In this document: in pieces, positions 40,427-48,450 of the stretch
Layout: every line of letters begins with the position of its first letter
Numbering within the stretch: position 1 is the first letter of the stretch
DNA from: a virus
IMG/VR virus record: IMGVR_UViG_3300025626_000013
Span: 19,949 to 83,948 of that record
Length of the DNA: 64,000 nucleotides
Direction: 5' to 3' (one strand)
Notes under the pieces: generated by a model
Database searches by the model: none
Told to the model about the DNA's origin: nothing
Seen by the model: only the letters and a program-made list of their open reading frames with translations
Program-made: the position numbers and the translations under genes

Positions 40427-41051
40427 CCTTATACTGGTGTTTAGCCAAACAGCCAGGTGTTAGTTGAATAGTTGAAAATGAATCCTGAGCTTCTACCGGC
40501 CATGGATAAAATTCTTCTATCCACGGAAACCAACTGTTATTAATAAAAACATCAGTTGGCTTGGCACTAATTTTAGCTTGTTTAATTAATGCTTCTGCAC
40601 CCTTTGGTTTAATCTTATAGGCATGCGCGCCCGGTAAATAGTTTTTAGAAACTAGGGGATTTACACCAATTTTCATTGGTATATTAAATTTCCCATATGA
40701 AGGGTGTCCATATGAAAGTAATTTATTATATGGTTGAAATTCATTAATAGGTGAATGTACTACAGCATCATGCTCAAAAATTAATATTTCTTCATTGTGT
40801 TCTACTGAATATTCCCATAGCGAATGATGCGAAAGAAATGCTGCTACACATCGGTCGAGTCTAGAATACACTTCTTGAAATCCGCTAATTGGTATATCTT
40901 TTGATTTTAAGATTTCAATTGGATTATCTGCTGGAGTAATAGCTTTCCAATTTTTTACTTCAATACCATATGAATTTGCAGAGTCAATACAATTTTGCGC
41001 TGCTTTCACCGATTGTGGTATATCCATTATAGTTATAACATATGATTTCAT
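40404..41051 (-). CDS. GT25-like glycosyltransferase
   Basis: 215 residues. 'DRCVAAFLSHHSLWEYSVEHNEEILIFEHDAVV' near residue 65 is the signature of family GT25 (LPS-type transferases: G-C..SH..LW, then E-x-D-A). 'PGAHAYKIKPKGAEALI' near residue 145 matches the later block. It is a paralogue of the next gene (41087). The promoter at 41058-41086 lies just upstream. Confidence 0.75.
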   Translation of the reverse strand: MKSYVITIMDIPQSVKAAQNCIDSANSYGIEVKNWKAITPADNPIEILKSKDIPISGFQEVYSRLDRCVAAFLSHHSLWEYSVEHNEEILIFEHDAVVHSPINEFQPYNKLLSYGHPSYGKFNIPMKIGVNPLVSKNYLPGAHAYKIKPKGAEALIKQAKISAKPTDVFINNSWFPWIEEFYPWPVEAQDSFSTIQLTPGCLAKHQYKDGQYELI

Positions 41052-41057
41052 TATTTA

Positions 41058-41086
41058 ATTATACCCTATATTCAATAAAAAGTAAA
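41058..41086 (-). promoter_or_regulatory. Early/middle-type promoter inside the glycan cluster
   Basis: Reverse strand: TTTACT (41086-41081), 17-base spacer, TATAAT (41063-41058). The -10 box ends seven bases before the ATG at 41051, so the leader would be nearly absent. It drives 40404 to 38605. Confidence 0.68.
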
Positions 41087-41788
41087 CTATAAAGTTGTAG
41101 TTGATGGGAGTCCTTGCACTTTAGTATAATGTTCTTTTGTCACCCCAAGAAAGTAAAAAAGTTGTCTACACATCAAAGCATCATTTGGCCATAGACCAAT
41201 TTGTGGATTATGGACGGCATCAATAAGTTCACTTGCAGCCGTTGGTGTAATTATATATGCAGAATTTCCGGCCAACCCCTGCGGAATTTTTTGATCATTA
41301 TCAATCCAAGGGACGATTTGATATTTCGAACTATTAGCATTTATTGCATCGCGATATACTGATGCCCGTCTTGTTGCACCGATTGGATTATTAATACCTA
41401 ATACCTGATAAATAGTAAAATTGATATCAAAGTCTATTTTTTTTGTAAATACTGCATCATGTTCAAGAATTAAAATATTTTCATTAGTTTCTTTGCATTT
41501 TTTCCATAGTAAATAATGGCTCATTGAACAGGCCATTCTTTTATTTTTATTTGCAGTTGGATATGCTTTTTTTAATAATCCAGTACCAAAGTCAATGGTT
41601 TCACCAGACCAGGGATAATTCCATATAACATTATGATCTCTCATTTCTTTATGTACCGTTTCGGGCGTTACGGCATTAAATTGCTCAAGTTGAAACTCAT
41701 TGTATACCCGATATGAACTTTCAACAAGTGTTGCATAGCCCTTTTCAGAAATTGTGTCTCCTTCAATTACAATAGCATATGCTTTCAT
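41087..41788 (-). CDS. GT25-like glycosyltransferase, second copy
   Basis: 233 residues. 'KRMACSMSHYLLWKKCKETNENILILEHDAVF' near residue 82 repeats the GT25 signature of the previous gene, and 'LAGNSAYIITPTAASELI' near residue 170 the later block. It is diverged enough to have another acceptor. It overlaps the sulfotransferase gene by four bases (ATGA). Confidence 0.73.
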   Translation of the reverse strand: MKAYAIVIEGDTISEKGYATLVESSYRVYNEFQLEQFNAVTPETVHKEMRDHNVIWNYPWSGETIDFGTGLLKKAYPTANKNKRMACSMSHYLLWKKCKETNENILILEHDAVFTKKIDFDINFTIYQVLGINNPIGATRRASVYRDAINANSSKYQIVPWIDNDQKIPQGLAGNSAYIITPTAASELIDAVHNPQIGLWPNDALMCRQLFYFLGVTKEHYTKVQGLPSTTTL

Positions 41789-42303
41789 TTGTTCAACTTA
41801 TTTTTGTGTGGAAATATTGGGTCAATTGGATTTACATCAAGGAAGTCTGTCAATAGCTTTGTACTATCTCCACCAATAATATCAAGCACAAGCAAATCAT
41901 TTGGTCGTTTCCAAAAATATTCGAGCACATCCTTATTATGAGAGTCATATGCTAAAGAAGCCTGTTCTCGATTAGGAAATGGTGAACCATAGACTCGAGT
42001 CCGAATGTCTACCTGACGTTGAGCCATGTTCCATCCACGCTTTCTTTCAAGGTAGGGTACAATTGAATCCAACCAGTCTTTCTTATTACGAATAGTAATG
42101 ATAAACTTAGAGTTTGGAAACTTCTGGTCGAGCTCTTTATACACCGGAATCACTGGAATGTCGGTGGCACCGTCTTTATGAAATCCCCAAAGTTCTTTTT
42201 CACTCGGATAGTGTACAACATCGTATCCAAGTTCAATCAACGTTTCATTAAGTGTGGTTGTACCTGTACGTGATAGTCCAAGTCCAAAAATTTTAGATCT
42301 CAT
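41785..42303 (-). CDS. PAPS-type sulfotransferase family protein
   Basis: 172 residues. 'KIFGLGLSRTGTTTLNETLIELGY' is the 5'-phosphosulfate loop of the Sulfotransfer_4-type family, and 'FPNSKFIITIRNKKDWLDSI' near residue 65 is the 3'-phosphate site with the conserved Arg and Ser. It would move sulfate from PAPS to a hydroxyl, most likely of a sugar given the neighbours. The protein is short for the family (usually 200 or more), so the acceptor region is reduced. Confidence 0.75.
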   Translation of the reverse strand: MRSKIFGLGLSRTGTTTLNETLIELGYDVVHYPSEKELWGFHKDGATDIPVIPVYKELDQKFPNSKFIITIRNKKDWLDSIVPYLERKRGWNMAQRQVDIRTRVYGSPFPNREQASLAYDSHNKDVLEYFWKRPNDLLVLDIIGGDSTKLLTDFLDVNPIDPIFPHKNKLNK

Positions 42304-43102
42304 AATTCCATTCTTCTCTTGGTAAATTTACAACTCTTAGCAATTGCTCTTCGGTCATATTATCAGCACCAGGAAATTGGCAGTGTACAAATCGGGTGTT
42401 TTCATCTCGGTGATCTATAATCCGCCGCTTTGGATTTATTTTGTCTTTTGTTCCGTGCACATAGCTATTCCAACCATTATGCATTTCAAGCATATTCATA
42501 TTAGTAGCAAATATCATAGCATGTAGATATGGTTGGTCACACGTATAAAATGAATTAAGACCGGATTTATTTATTAGCTTAACGTAATCATCAAACGCAA
42601 CCCATTTTTCTCGGGCATGTTGCATTCCTTTATTAGAATACATTACAACACCGGTATTATAAACTTGTACTAGCCCATCTTCGGTACGCGGAACTTCTAT
42701 ACCATATTGCGCTTTTACTATCTGCGCCCATTTTTCATCTGTTTGACTTGTTATACGGCCAAGAGTAATTGTTCTTTGTTGCGGTTGAAACGGTTCAGTA
42801 CAAATACCAATGTCCGCATCAAAGCCTTCGAAAATATTTTCTTTTAATCCATTAACCGGAAAAACATCAGTATCAGCAAATAAGACATTATCATATTCAT
42901 TATATGGCGATTCAAACACGGGTTTAAAGGCACCGTAGTGTGGAGAATAGTTACCGAATCGCCGATCGTGAATATATTTAGGATTGTCTTCAAATATATA
43001 ATCAGCGCCAATACGACTAGCATAAGCTTTCATTGCGTTCACACCGGCATGTACAGAGTTACGAACAGCGCCATCCCAGTATTGATAAATTAAATTTTTC
43101 AT
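42293..43102 (-). CDS. GT-A glycosyltransferase (MKxLIYQ type)
   Basis: 269 residues. 'MKNLIYQYWDG' starts a pattern shared with 43839 and 46262. 'YDNVLFADTDVFPV' near residue 72 is the D-x-D site; 'QVYNTGVVMYSNKG' and 'FYTCDQPYLHAMI' follow as in GT8-like hexosyltransferases; 'RFVHCQFPGAD' near the end is the C-terminal His block. Substrate unknown. Confidence 0.75.
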   Translation of the reverse strand: MKNLIYQYWDGAVRNSVHAGVNAMKAYASRIGADYIFEDNPKYIHDRRFGNYSPHYGAFKPVFESPYNEYDNVLFADTDVFPVNGLKENIFEGFDADIGICTEPFQPQQRTITLGRITSQTDEKWAQIVKAQYGIEVPRTEDGLVQVYNTGVVMYSNKGMQHAREKWVAFDDYVKLINKSGLNSFYTCDQPYLHAMIFATNMNMLEMHNGWNSYVHGTKDKINPKRRIIDHRDENTRFVHCQFPGADNMTEEQLLRVVNLPREEWNYEI

Positions 43103-43842
43103 TTGTGTCCTATAAAATATCGATGGGTCGGGTTAACTGGGCATGCAAATTGTGTAATTTTAAATGTATCGCTCAATTGCTTATTAAGATTTTCAAAATA
43201 AGCAATATTATCTATTCCATCAAAATTACGATTATGTGCAATAAAGATATAATCGTAATTTCTGATTTGTTGTTCAATAATTGCACGGTCACGTATAGGC
43301 ATTTCATTCATACTAAAAGTAGCAAGCAATAACGATTTTTCGCCGCCAGATAACCCAGCTGCATCTAAACTCGAATATTTTACATTTTCAATTCCATTTT
43401 CAGATAAAAATTTCTTTTGGATGGTATGCATAAGAGGGAAATCAATAATATTGTATTGCCCGGTAAATCCAAGTTTCATAAACACCCGGCACATATTACC
43501 ATATCCACCGCCAATGTCCGTCACCCGAGTTACTGTCTCAGGAGCATTTATACCATAATAGTTTTTCATTTGGTGTAAATAATACGAATTTTGAATGGTC
43601 GTAAGACTCATTGTTTGGTTATTACAAATTTTAAATGGGGTGCCTACTTTAGAATCTGCAATAAATGGCAAAACAGCATCTTTAACCCAATTGTCATTCA
43701 TAACATAATTATGGTATTTTTGAGCAAGGCCAGCCTGGTTAGGGTGAATGGTTCGGCTAATCATTCGTTGTTGTAAAAATTTTGTTGGCTGTGATTCATA
43801 TTCTTTACGAATATCTTTAAGCATATTATCCCATTGAGTCAT
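43099..43842 (-). CDS. Putative sugar O-methyltransferase
   Basis: 247 residues. 'TRVTDIGGGYGNMCRVFMKLGFTGQYNIIDFP' near residue 105 is a Rossmann SAM-binding motif I (DIGGGYGN) with an acidic residue after the second strand (IIDFP). The N-terminal 'YYLHQMKNYYGI' block and C-terminal 'RYFIGHK' fit the sugar O-methyltransferase-like family found in O-antigen clusters. It would cap or decorate a sugar. Confidence 0.68.
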   Translation of the reverse strand: MTQWDNMLKDIRKEYESQPTKFLQQRMISRTIHPNQAGLAQKYHNYVMNDNWVKDAVLPFIADSKVGTPFKICNNQTMSLTTIQNSYYLHQMKNYYGINAPETVTRVTDIGGGYGNMCRVFMKLGFTGQYNIIDFPLMHTIQKKFLSENGIENVKYSSLDAAGLSGGEKSLLLATFSMNEMPIRDRAIIEQQIRNYDYIFIAHNRNFDGIDNIAYFENLNKQLSDTFKITQFACPVNPTHRYFIGHK

Positions 43843-44507
43843 ATAATCCCTCTTTCTACTAAAGAGCGGTAGTTATCGATCTTTGGCGCTTTTTTACCAC
43901 CAGGTTTTATTTTTGATCGAATATGAATAATTTCAGCTTGGTCAACCCCTTCATCAAAGCTTGAATGATTCCATTGCTGCCGATCTAAATAGGCTTCTTG
44001 AGTATTTTTTATACCAGCTAAAAATGCCAATCTATGCATTATACCTTCGTCATTAAAGTTATTATTAAATTTCATTGCATCGTCAAGATTATAATGACTG
44101 CGCAATTTTTTTCTTATCTTTTTTTCCAAGCGATAAATAGATCCGCCCCAATATGCATAATTAGGATCACCTAATGTAGGAAACCGTTTATGTAAATTTT
44201 TAGCCAACATTGGTTGAATACCAAAATTACGACCAATGCCTTTTTCATCGGTAAAAATATTTTTTGTAGCACCCTTACGCCGAAACATATCAATATCCAT
44301 CATGACAACAGTGTCATAATCATCGAAGTCCGAACTTAACATAGCAAGCTTTTGGCTTTGGAGGCTTAGCGCGGAGTTAAATACATGGCCACGAAGTAGT
44401 TGGTAATCTGCGCCACAGTACTCAGCATATTCTTGGATACTCTCTTGTGAACGTTTTTCTAATTCACGCAGATCACCAGCCCAGTGCTGTAATATAATAT
44501 TTTTCAT
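43839..44507 (-). CDS. GT-A glycosyltransferase (MKxIILQ type)
   Basis: 222 residues. 'MKNIILQHWAGDLRELEKRS' parallels 42293. 'YDTVVMMDIDMFRRKG' near residue 67 is the D-x-D motif. 'YAYWGGSIYRLEKKIR' and 'FNDEGIMHRLAF' are the later GT8-like blocks. It overlaps the methyltransferase start by four bases. After its 5' end comes an 80-base gap without a gene or promoter. Confidence 0.73.
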   Translation of the reverse strand: MKNIILQHWAGDLRELEKRSQESIQEYAEYCGADYQLLRGHVFNSALSLQSQKLAMLSSDFDDYDTVVMMDIDMFRRKGATKNIFTDEKGIGRNFGIQPMLAKNLHKRFPTLGDPNYAYWGGSIYRLEKKIRKKLRSHYNLDDAMKFNNNFNDEGIMHRLAFLAGIKNTQEAYLDRQQWNHSSFDEGVDQAEIIHIRSKIKPGGKKAPKIDNYRSLVERGII

Positions 44508-44576
44508 TCTAATGGTTCCTTTGAAAAGAAATAATCATGTTGAATTAGTATTTTTTTATTTCTTAGATGGTCTTTA

Positions 44577-44599
44577 ATTTTTTTCTTTTACGTAAGTGT
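44577..44599 (-). repeat. 23-base direct repeat at the FkbM 3' end
   Basis: Identical to 44780-44802 in the middle of the same gene (encoding DTYVKEKN). The copy here supplies the last codons and stop region of the gene. Confidence 0.8.
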
Positions 44600-45118
44600 A
44601 GCTTTTTTAAAAAATTCCAAATATTCTTCGTGTGATGGAGAACCGGTATTAAATGTTATTCCTTTTGCTGGAATTTCGCAGTGAATAAATTTACAGTGGT
44701 TTAATATATCATTACACCCCGTTAAAACATCAAGCTCTGCACCTTGTATATCAATTTTAATAAAATCTGGATATGCAATATTTTTTTCTTTTACGTAAGT
44801 GTCAAGGCGAGAGGTTGCTATAAGAGTAGTTTGGTATTTTGATTTTAAAAACTCCGGAGTCTCTACCATATATGTATCGCCCATTCCGCCATCATGATAA
44901 AATGTTTTAGTAATATCATCTTTATCAGATAGTAATACTTTATGCCAAGTGCCCCATTTCACTTTTTGAAATTTATTAGGACTTCCCTCAAATTGATGTA
45001 TAGTGGCTAGGGGTAATATGCGGTGCAATAATTGGCTAAAGCTACCATCATGCGCACCAATATCATAACATACATTTGGATTAAATTTGCGTATTATATG
45101 TTCAATCATTGCGGCCAT
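44588..45118 (-). CDS. FkbM-family methyltransferase
   Basis: 176 residues. 'NVCYDIGAHDGSFSQLLHRI' (SAM motif I) and 'YPDFIKIDIQGAELDVLTGCND' (motif with the family Asp and Glu) are diagnostic for FkbM O-methyltransferases. The last codons ('KKATLT') come from a 23-base sequence that also occurs inside the gene (44780-44802), so the original C-terminus seems cut by recombination at 44577-44599. AGGAAG precedes the ATG. Confidence 0.82.
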   Translation of the reverse strand: MAAMIEHIIRKFNPNVCYDIGAHDGSFSQLLHRILPLATIHQFEGSPNKFQKVKWGTWHKVLLSDKDDITKTFYHDGGMGDTYMVETPEFLKSKYQTTLIATSRLDTYVKEKNIAYPDFIKIDIQGAELDVLTGCNDILNHCKFIHCEIPAKGITFNTGSPSHEEYLEFFKKATLT

Positions 45119-45822
45119 TTTCTTCCTATAGCAGGTGCCATATTAATACACCCTCCTTTATATGTGGTATGGTTATTTTTCCCATTGCTGCACAAAATTT
45201 GATACCATCCCCATTCGGCCGGCAATAATTCTTTTTTTTCATGTAAGCTATTAACCATATCTACATTCCATATTTCGGGTGTATGCATGATAAGACTATC
45301 CGGACTAATCATTTTCCACCATCTAGGATTATTTTTTGTCATGTTGTGTTTTACAGGAAAGTCTAACAATTTAGTATCCATCACTCCCCAGCCCAGTCCA
45401 ACGGGGCCCTCATCTTTAGCCTTTTCTAAAAAGCATGCATAATTCAATGCGTCAGAAAAATATAAATCCCATCTAACTCTTACTATAACATCATATTTTT
45501 TATTCAATTTTGCCACAAGAGAATTATGAGCTAAAATTTGTTTTGTGCCGTAATCTAACTTTTGAGTTTTTTTATACTTTTTTCTTTTTGAATCAAAATA
45601 TTCTCCAGCATATACAGTAGTATCTTTTATTGGACTATAGTCTATTATAGGTTCTGGTTCAATGACCATATTTTCATATTTTTTTAAAAGACAATTATCC
45701 CACGTGTGGTAAAAATAATCTGCAGTAAAATTTTTAAATGCAGCTTTCATTCTAGCATTTAATGTTTCAAACTGAATATTAGTTTTTCTTTGTTGACCGC
45801 TTACACAGACTGCTATTTTCAT
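45106..45822 (-). CDS. Putative glycosyltransferase-like protein
   Basis: 238 residues. 'MKIAVCVSGQQRKTN' and 'ADYFYHTWDN' at the start and 'VIVRVRWDLYFSDA' near residue 112 fit an uncharacterised family seen in capsule and O-antigen loci, where the R-x-R-x-D site replaces a plain D-x-D. 'SPDSLIMHTPEIWNV' follows. Assignment as a transferase rests on this pattern and the neighbourhood. Confidence 0.55.
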   Translation of the reverse strand: MKIAVCVSGQQRKTNIQFETLNARMKAAFKNFTADYFYHTWDNCLLKKYENMVIEPEPIIDYSPIKDTTVYAGEYFDSKRKKYKKTQKLDYGTKQILAHNSLVAKLNKKYDVIVRVRWDLYFSDALNYACFLEKAKDEGPVGLGWGVMDTKLLDFPVKHNMTKNNPRWWKMISPDSLIMHTPEIWNVDMVNSLHEKKELLPAEWGWYQILCSNGKNNHTTYKGGCINMAPAIGRKWPQ

Positions 45823-46262
45823 TTTTTCATTTTTGTTTGATCTACAATTTTTTGTTTAATAATTGTAGAGCTAACACCTTTTGTATAAGGTATATATACC
45901 ATGACTATATCCCTCAAGTCTAACCATTCTTGACTAAATCCCATTTGATTGTAATAGTCTCTAGATGCCCAATCAGTACCAATTGCAATAATATGCGGTT
46001 GAACCTTTTCAATAGCTTGTGTACTATCGGTATCTCCAATATTGCGAACAACCTTATCACAATAAATACACGAATCAAGTATAAGTTTTCGTTCTTCAAA
46101 TGAATGAAACGGATTAAATCCCTTATAATCTCGTATGAACTTGTCACTATTTAAAGATACCACCACAATATCAGCAATCAATTTACAACGTGATAAAAAA
46201 TTCACGTGGCCGGCATGAAATAAATCAAATGTTCCACCAGTATATAATATCCTTTTGGTCAT
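45819..46262 (-). CDS. Cytidylyltransferase-like nucleotidyltransferase (TagD type)
   Basis: 147 residues. 'RILYTGGTFDLFHAGHVNFL' holds the H-x-G-H nucleotide motif and 'YTKGVSSTIIKQKI' is the second motif (STTxI), as in glycerol-3-phosphate cytidylyltransferase and ethanolamine-phosphate relatives. Length matches TagD (about 130). It would activate a phosphorylated polyol for transfer onto a glycan. Overlaps both neighbours by one to four bases. Confidence 0.8.
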   Translation of the reverse strand: MTKRILYTGGTFDLFHAGHVNFLSRCKLIADIVVVSLNSDKFIRDYKGFNPFHSFEERKLILDSCIYCDKVVRNIGDTDSTQAIEKVQPHIIAIGTDWASRDYYNQMGFSQEWLDLRDIVMVYIPYTKGVSSTIIKQKIVDQTKMKK

Positions 46263-47050
46263 TATTCCACCGCTTTTATTAATTCTTCTATATTTTCACC
46301 CTTGTACGGAAGCTTATCTTTTAAGAAAAAGTGCACAAAATGTGCTTCCTTAACTTTATTTTCAGGTATTGCATTAAACAATGCATTCCATTTAAAATTC
46401 ATATGAGCAACATTCATTTTTTCTTCTTTAACCCAAACATTAAGAAGAGTTTGATCAGTTGACCATTTCCAATTACCCATGCCATCAATAAAAGGTTTAA
46501 AATCAGGTCTTCTTAAAAACTGATTTGGGGTTTCGCCTTTAAGATATTTAAGAATAGCTTTTGAATTTAATACCATCATACCCATATTAAAAAACTCCGC
46601 GCCGGAAGCATTCCATTTCCAATCAATGCTACGAAGAGTTCCGTATTGCATTTTAGAATATCCAATAATTTTGCGTTTGTATTCTTCGGTAATAGGCATT
46701 TCTCTTTCGCAAACAAAACCAGCATCAACATCATCTGGCAAATCATCAAAAATATTTGGTGCACCTGGTCGAATCCAAATGTCAGCATCAATAATTGCTA
46801 CTTGATCATATTTTGGTAAGTAGGTAAAGGCGTTTTCTTTTTCAAAGATAGGCAGATATCCACCATGCTTTTCATAAGATTCTTTACTTCTATTTGTTGC
46901 AAAGACATCTGGCTTAATCATTAAGATAGGAGACTTCTGAACGATATGTTCAATATTATGGGCTTTGCAGTATTGCGCCACCGATTCAACACAATGGTTA
47001 TACAATGTTGAGCGTTTGCCCACGCATACTTGATATATCATTCGTTTCAT
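46262..47050 (-). CDS. GT-A glycosyltransferase (MKRMIYQ type)
   Basis: 262 residues from the ATG at 47050 (AGGA nine bases upstream); the longer frame lies in the 47061 gene. 'DQVAIIDADIWIRPG' near residue 85 is the D-x-D site, 'EFFNMGMMVLNSKAILKYL' the acceptor-side block and 'WSTDQTLLNVWV' the later one. Third member of the local paralogue set. Its stop overlaps the cytidylyltransferase start. Confidence 0.75.
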   Translation of the reverse strand: MKRMIYQVCVGKRSTLYNHCVESVAQYCKAHNIEHIVQKSPILMIKPDVFATNRSKESYEKHGGYLPIFEKENAFTYLPKYDQVAIIDADIWIRPGAPNIFDDLPDDVDAGFVCEREMPITEEYKRKIIGYSKMQYGTLRSIDWKWNASGAEFFNMGMMVLNSKAILKYLKGETPNQFLRRPDFKPFIDGMGNWKWSTDQTLLNVWVKEEKMNVAHMNFKWNALFNAIPENKVKEAHFVHFFLKDKLPYKGENIEELIKAVE

Positions 47051-47060
47051 TATTTTATTC

Positions 47061-47405
47061 CTATTCGGTTTTTGGTTGAGCTTCTTTTGCCGAGAACTCT
47101 CCAACAATTTCGCCCTCCATAAACTCTTTAACAATTTCCGGTTGGGTTTCGGCTTTTTTAACAATTTCTGGTTTTGGTTGAGCTTCTGCTGCTAAAAACT
47201 TTTCAACAATGGTATTTATTTTATCATAAACTGCACCAACAATAGAAAGATTTTGTGCAGTAAATACGCCAGCTTTAGTAGACGCGTCAATTACTTGCCG
47301 TACAACTACCAGATCATTAATATCTAAATTTGTTGATTGTGACGCTGGTGGGCTAGATTTAACAGCAGCTTTACTTTTGGGCGCTGATTTTGTTTTTTTG
47401 GTCAT
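47061..47405 (-). CDS. Conserved small protein with Glu/Pro-rich repeats
   Basis: 114 residues. Lys/Ser-rich N-terminus, then 'DINDLVVVRQVIDASTKAGVFTAQNLSIVGAVYDKINTIVEKFL', a block I know from small T4-like phage proteins of unknown function. The C-terminal third repeats 'AQPKPEIVKKAE', 'TQPEIVKEF', 'AKEAQPKTE'. Function unknown. Confidence 0.6.
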   Translation of the reverse strand: MTKKTKSAPKSKAAVKSSPPASQSTNLDINDLVVVRQVIDASTKAGVFTAQNLSIVGAVYDKINTIVEKFLAAEAQPKPEIVKKAETQPEIVKEFMEGEIVGEFSAKEAQPKTE

Positions 47406-47604
47406 GTGTAATTTCCTTTAGCATAATTTTACATAATTTTTTAGTTTCATCAAAAGTAGATTTAAATCTATTTTGCCGATATCCATTCTTCAAAAACCAT
47501 TTAATATTATCTATTGTACCAGTTTTTCTATCGGCTGGCAAATTTAGATCATTAAATAATTTTTCGACGCTAGATCTTAATACTAGAATTTGAAATATAT
47601 TCAT
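47371..47604 (-). CDS. Hypothetical small protein
   Basis: 77 residues. 'VLRSSVEKLFNDLNLPADRKTGTIDNIKWFLKNGYRQN' is helical and charged. It overlaps the next gene by 35 bases. Four bases separate it from the HAD gene upstream, so it belongs to the early operon from 48226-48254. Not recognised. Confidence 0.5.
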   Translation of the reverse strand: MNIFQILVLRSSVEKLFNDLNLPADRKTGTIDNIKWFLKNGYRQNRFKSTFDETKKLCKIMLKEITHDQKNKISAQK

Positions 47605-47607
47605 TAC

Positions 47608-48201
47608 TTATCCTACAATATAGTTATAAATTTCTTTCCAGTTTTTCATAACTGGCAATTGTTCATATAGCATATTATGAGAATGCTCCATAATAATCGA
47701 TTCAAGACCTAAACGATCCCCCAATTCGGCATTTTCAATTTTATCTTCTACCCATATATATCCGCTATTTTCATAGGGGGCAAGAACTTCATCTTTATCA
47801 GCGCCAGTATCGGTAAAGATAAACTGTTCAAATGCCGTTTTACCAAAAAGTTTCTTAGTATTTTTAATTCGTAAGGCTTGAGCTGTTGGATCTAGCGACA
47901 AAGAAGTAATCATATGGAAAACATACCCGTGCTTGCGATGTAATAGATCAATATAATGCATAGCGTCGCGTAATGGCGGTAAAAATCCAATAGTTGAAGA
48001 TTCATTAAAAAAGCGGACAAGCTCTTCTTTTTTATCAGACGTAAGATTGTATCGTGTGCCAATATCATATGCGTCTGGATCACCAGTTTTTTCATAACCA
48101 TGATGTTCCATCCAAACAGTAAAGGCGTACTCCCAATTAAGTAGCACACCATCGCAGTCCGTTAGAATGACTTTATCTAGGTTGTTCAATTTTTTCATCA
48201 T
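47608..48201 (-). CDS. HAD-family phosphatase (5'-deoxyribonucleotidase-like)
   Basis: 197 residues from the ATG at 48201 (GGAG six bases upstream); a longer frame would include the promoter. 'KVILTDCDGVLLNWEYAFTVW' is HAD motif I (DxD); 'FHMITSLSLDPTAQALR' is motif II; 'YIWVEDKIENAELGDRLGL' is the motif IV area. It resembles NT5C-type nucleotidases and similar phage HADs. It leads the early operon that runs into the glycan cluster, so a sugar-phosphate substrate is also possible. Confidence 0.72.
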   Translation of the reverse strand: MMKKLNNLDKVILTDCDGVLLNWEYAFTVWMEHHGYEKTGDPDAYDIGTRYNLTSDKKEELVRFFNESSTIGFLPPLRDAMHYIDLLHRKHGYVFHMITSLSLDPTAQALRIKNTKKLFGKTAFEQFIFTDTGADKDEVLAPYENSGYIWVEDKIENAELGDRLGLESIIMEHSHNMLYEQLPVMKNWKEIYNYIVG

Positions 48202-48225
48202 GTAGTTCTCCATTAATATAATATT

Positions 48226-48254
48226 ATTATAGCGTTTGATTAATGGATTGTACA
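48226..48254 (-). promoter_or_regulatory. Early/middle-type promoter leading the glycan operon
   Basis: Reverse strand: TGTACA (48254-48249), 17-base spacer, TATAAT (48231-48226). All genes from 47608 down to 41087 follow on the same strand with overlaps or short gaps and no clear terminator, apart from an 80-base gap at 44508. Confidence 0.75.
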
Positions 48255-48276
48255 CCCTTATTTTTAATTTAATAGA

Positions 48277-48444
48277 TTATTTTTTTATCGTAGTGTCATT
48301 ATCATCACTAAAATATAATAATTCTATAGGTTTAATTTTTTTTTCTTTTTCAATAGATTTTATTTTAAAATCTTTTTCAATTGATCGAATTTTTTGCTGC
48401 CCTCTTTTTTTATTACGAGGGTCATATCTTCCAAATTTTGCCAT
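48277..48444 (-). CDS. 55-residue basic protein (MAKFGRYDPRNKK)
   Basis: ATG at 48444, stop TAA at 48277-48279. 'MAKFGRYDPRNKKRGQQK' is a start I associate with small phage proteins of unknown role; then 'SIEKDFKIKSIEKEKKIKPI' is Lys/Glu-rich. It follows the glutaredoxin gene by six bases. Confidence 0.6.
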   Translation of the reverse strand: MAKFGRYDPRNKKRGQQKIRSIEKDFKIKSIEKEKKIKPIELLYFSDDNDTTIKK

Positions 48445-48450
48445 AATATA

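Noticed and set aside
46262-47164. Longer version of the glycosyltransferase starting at 47164
   Set aside because: The extra 38 residues are Lys/Arg-rich shadow of the overlapping gene at 47061; the ATG at 47050 has a ribosome site and the family-like start.
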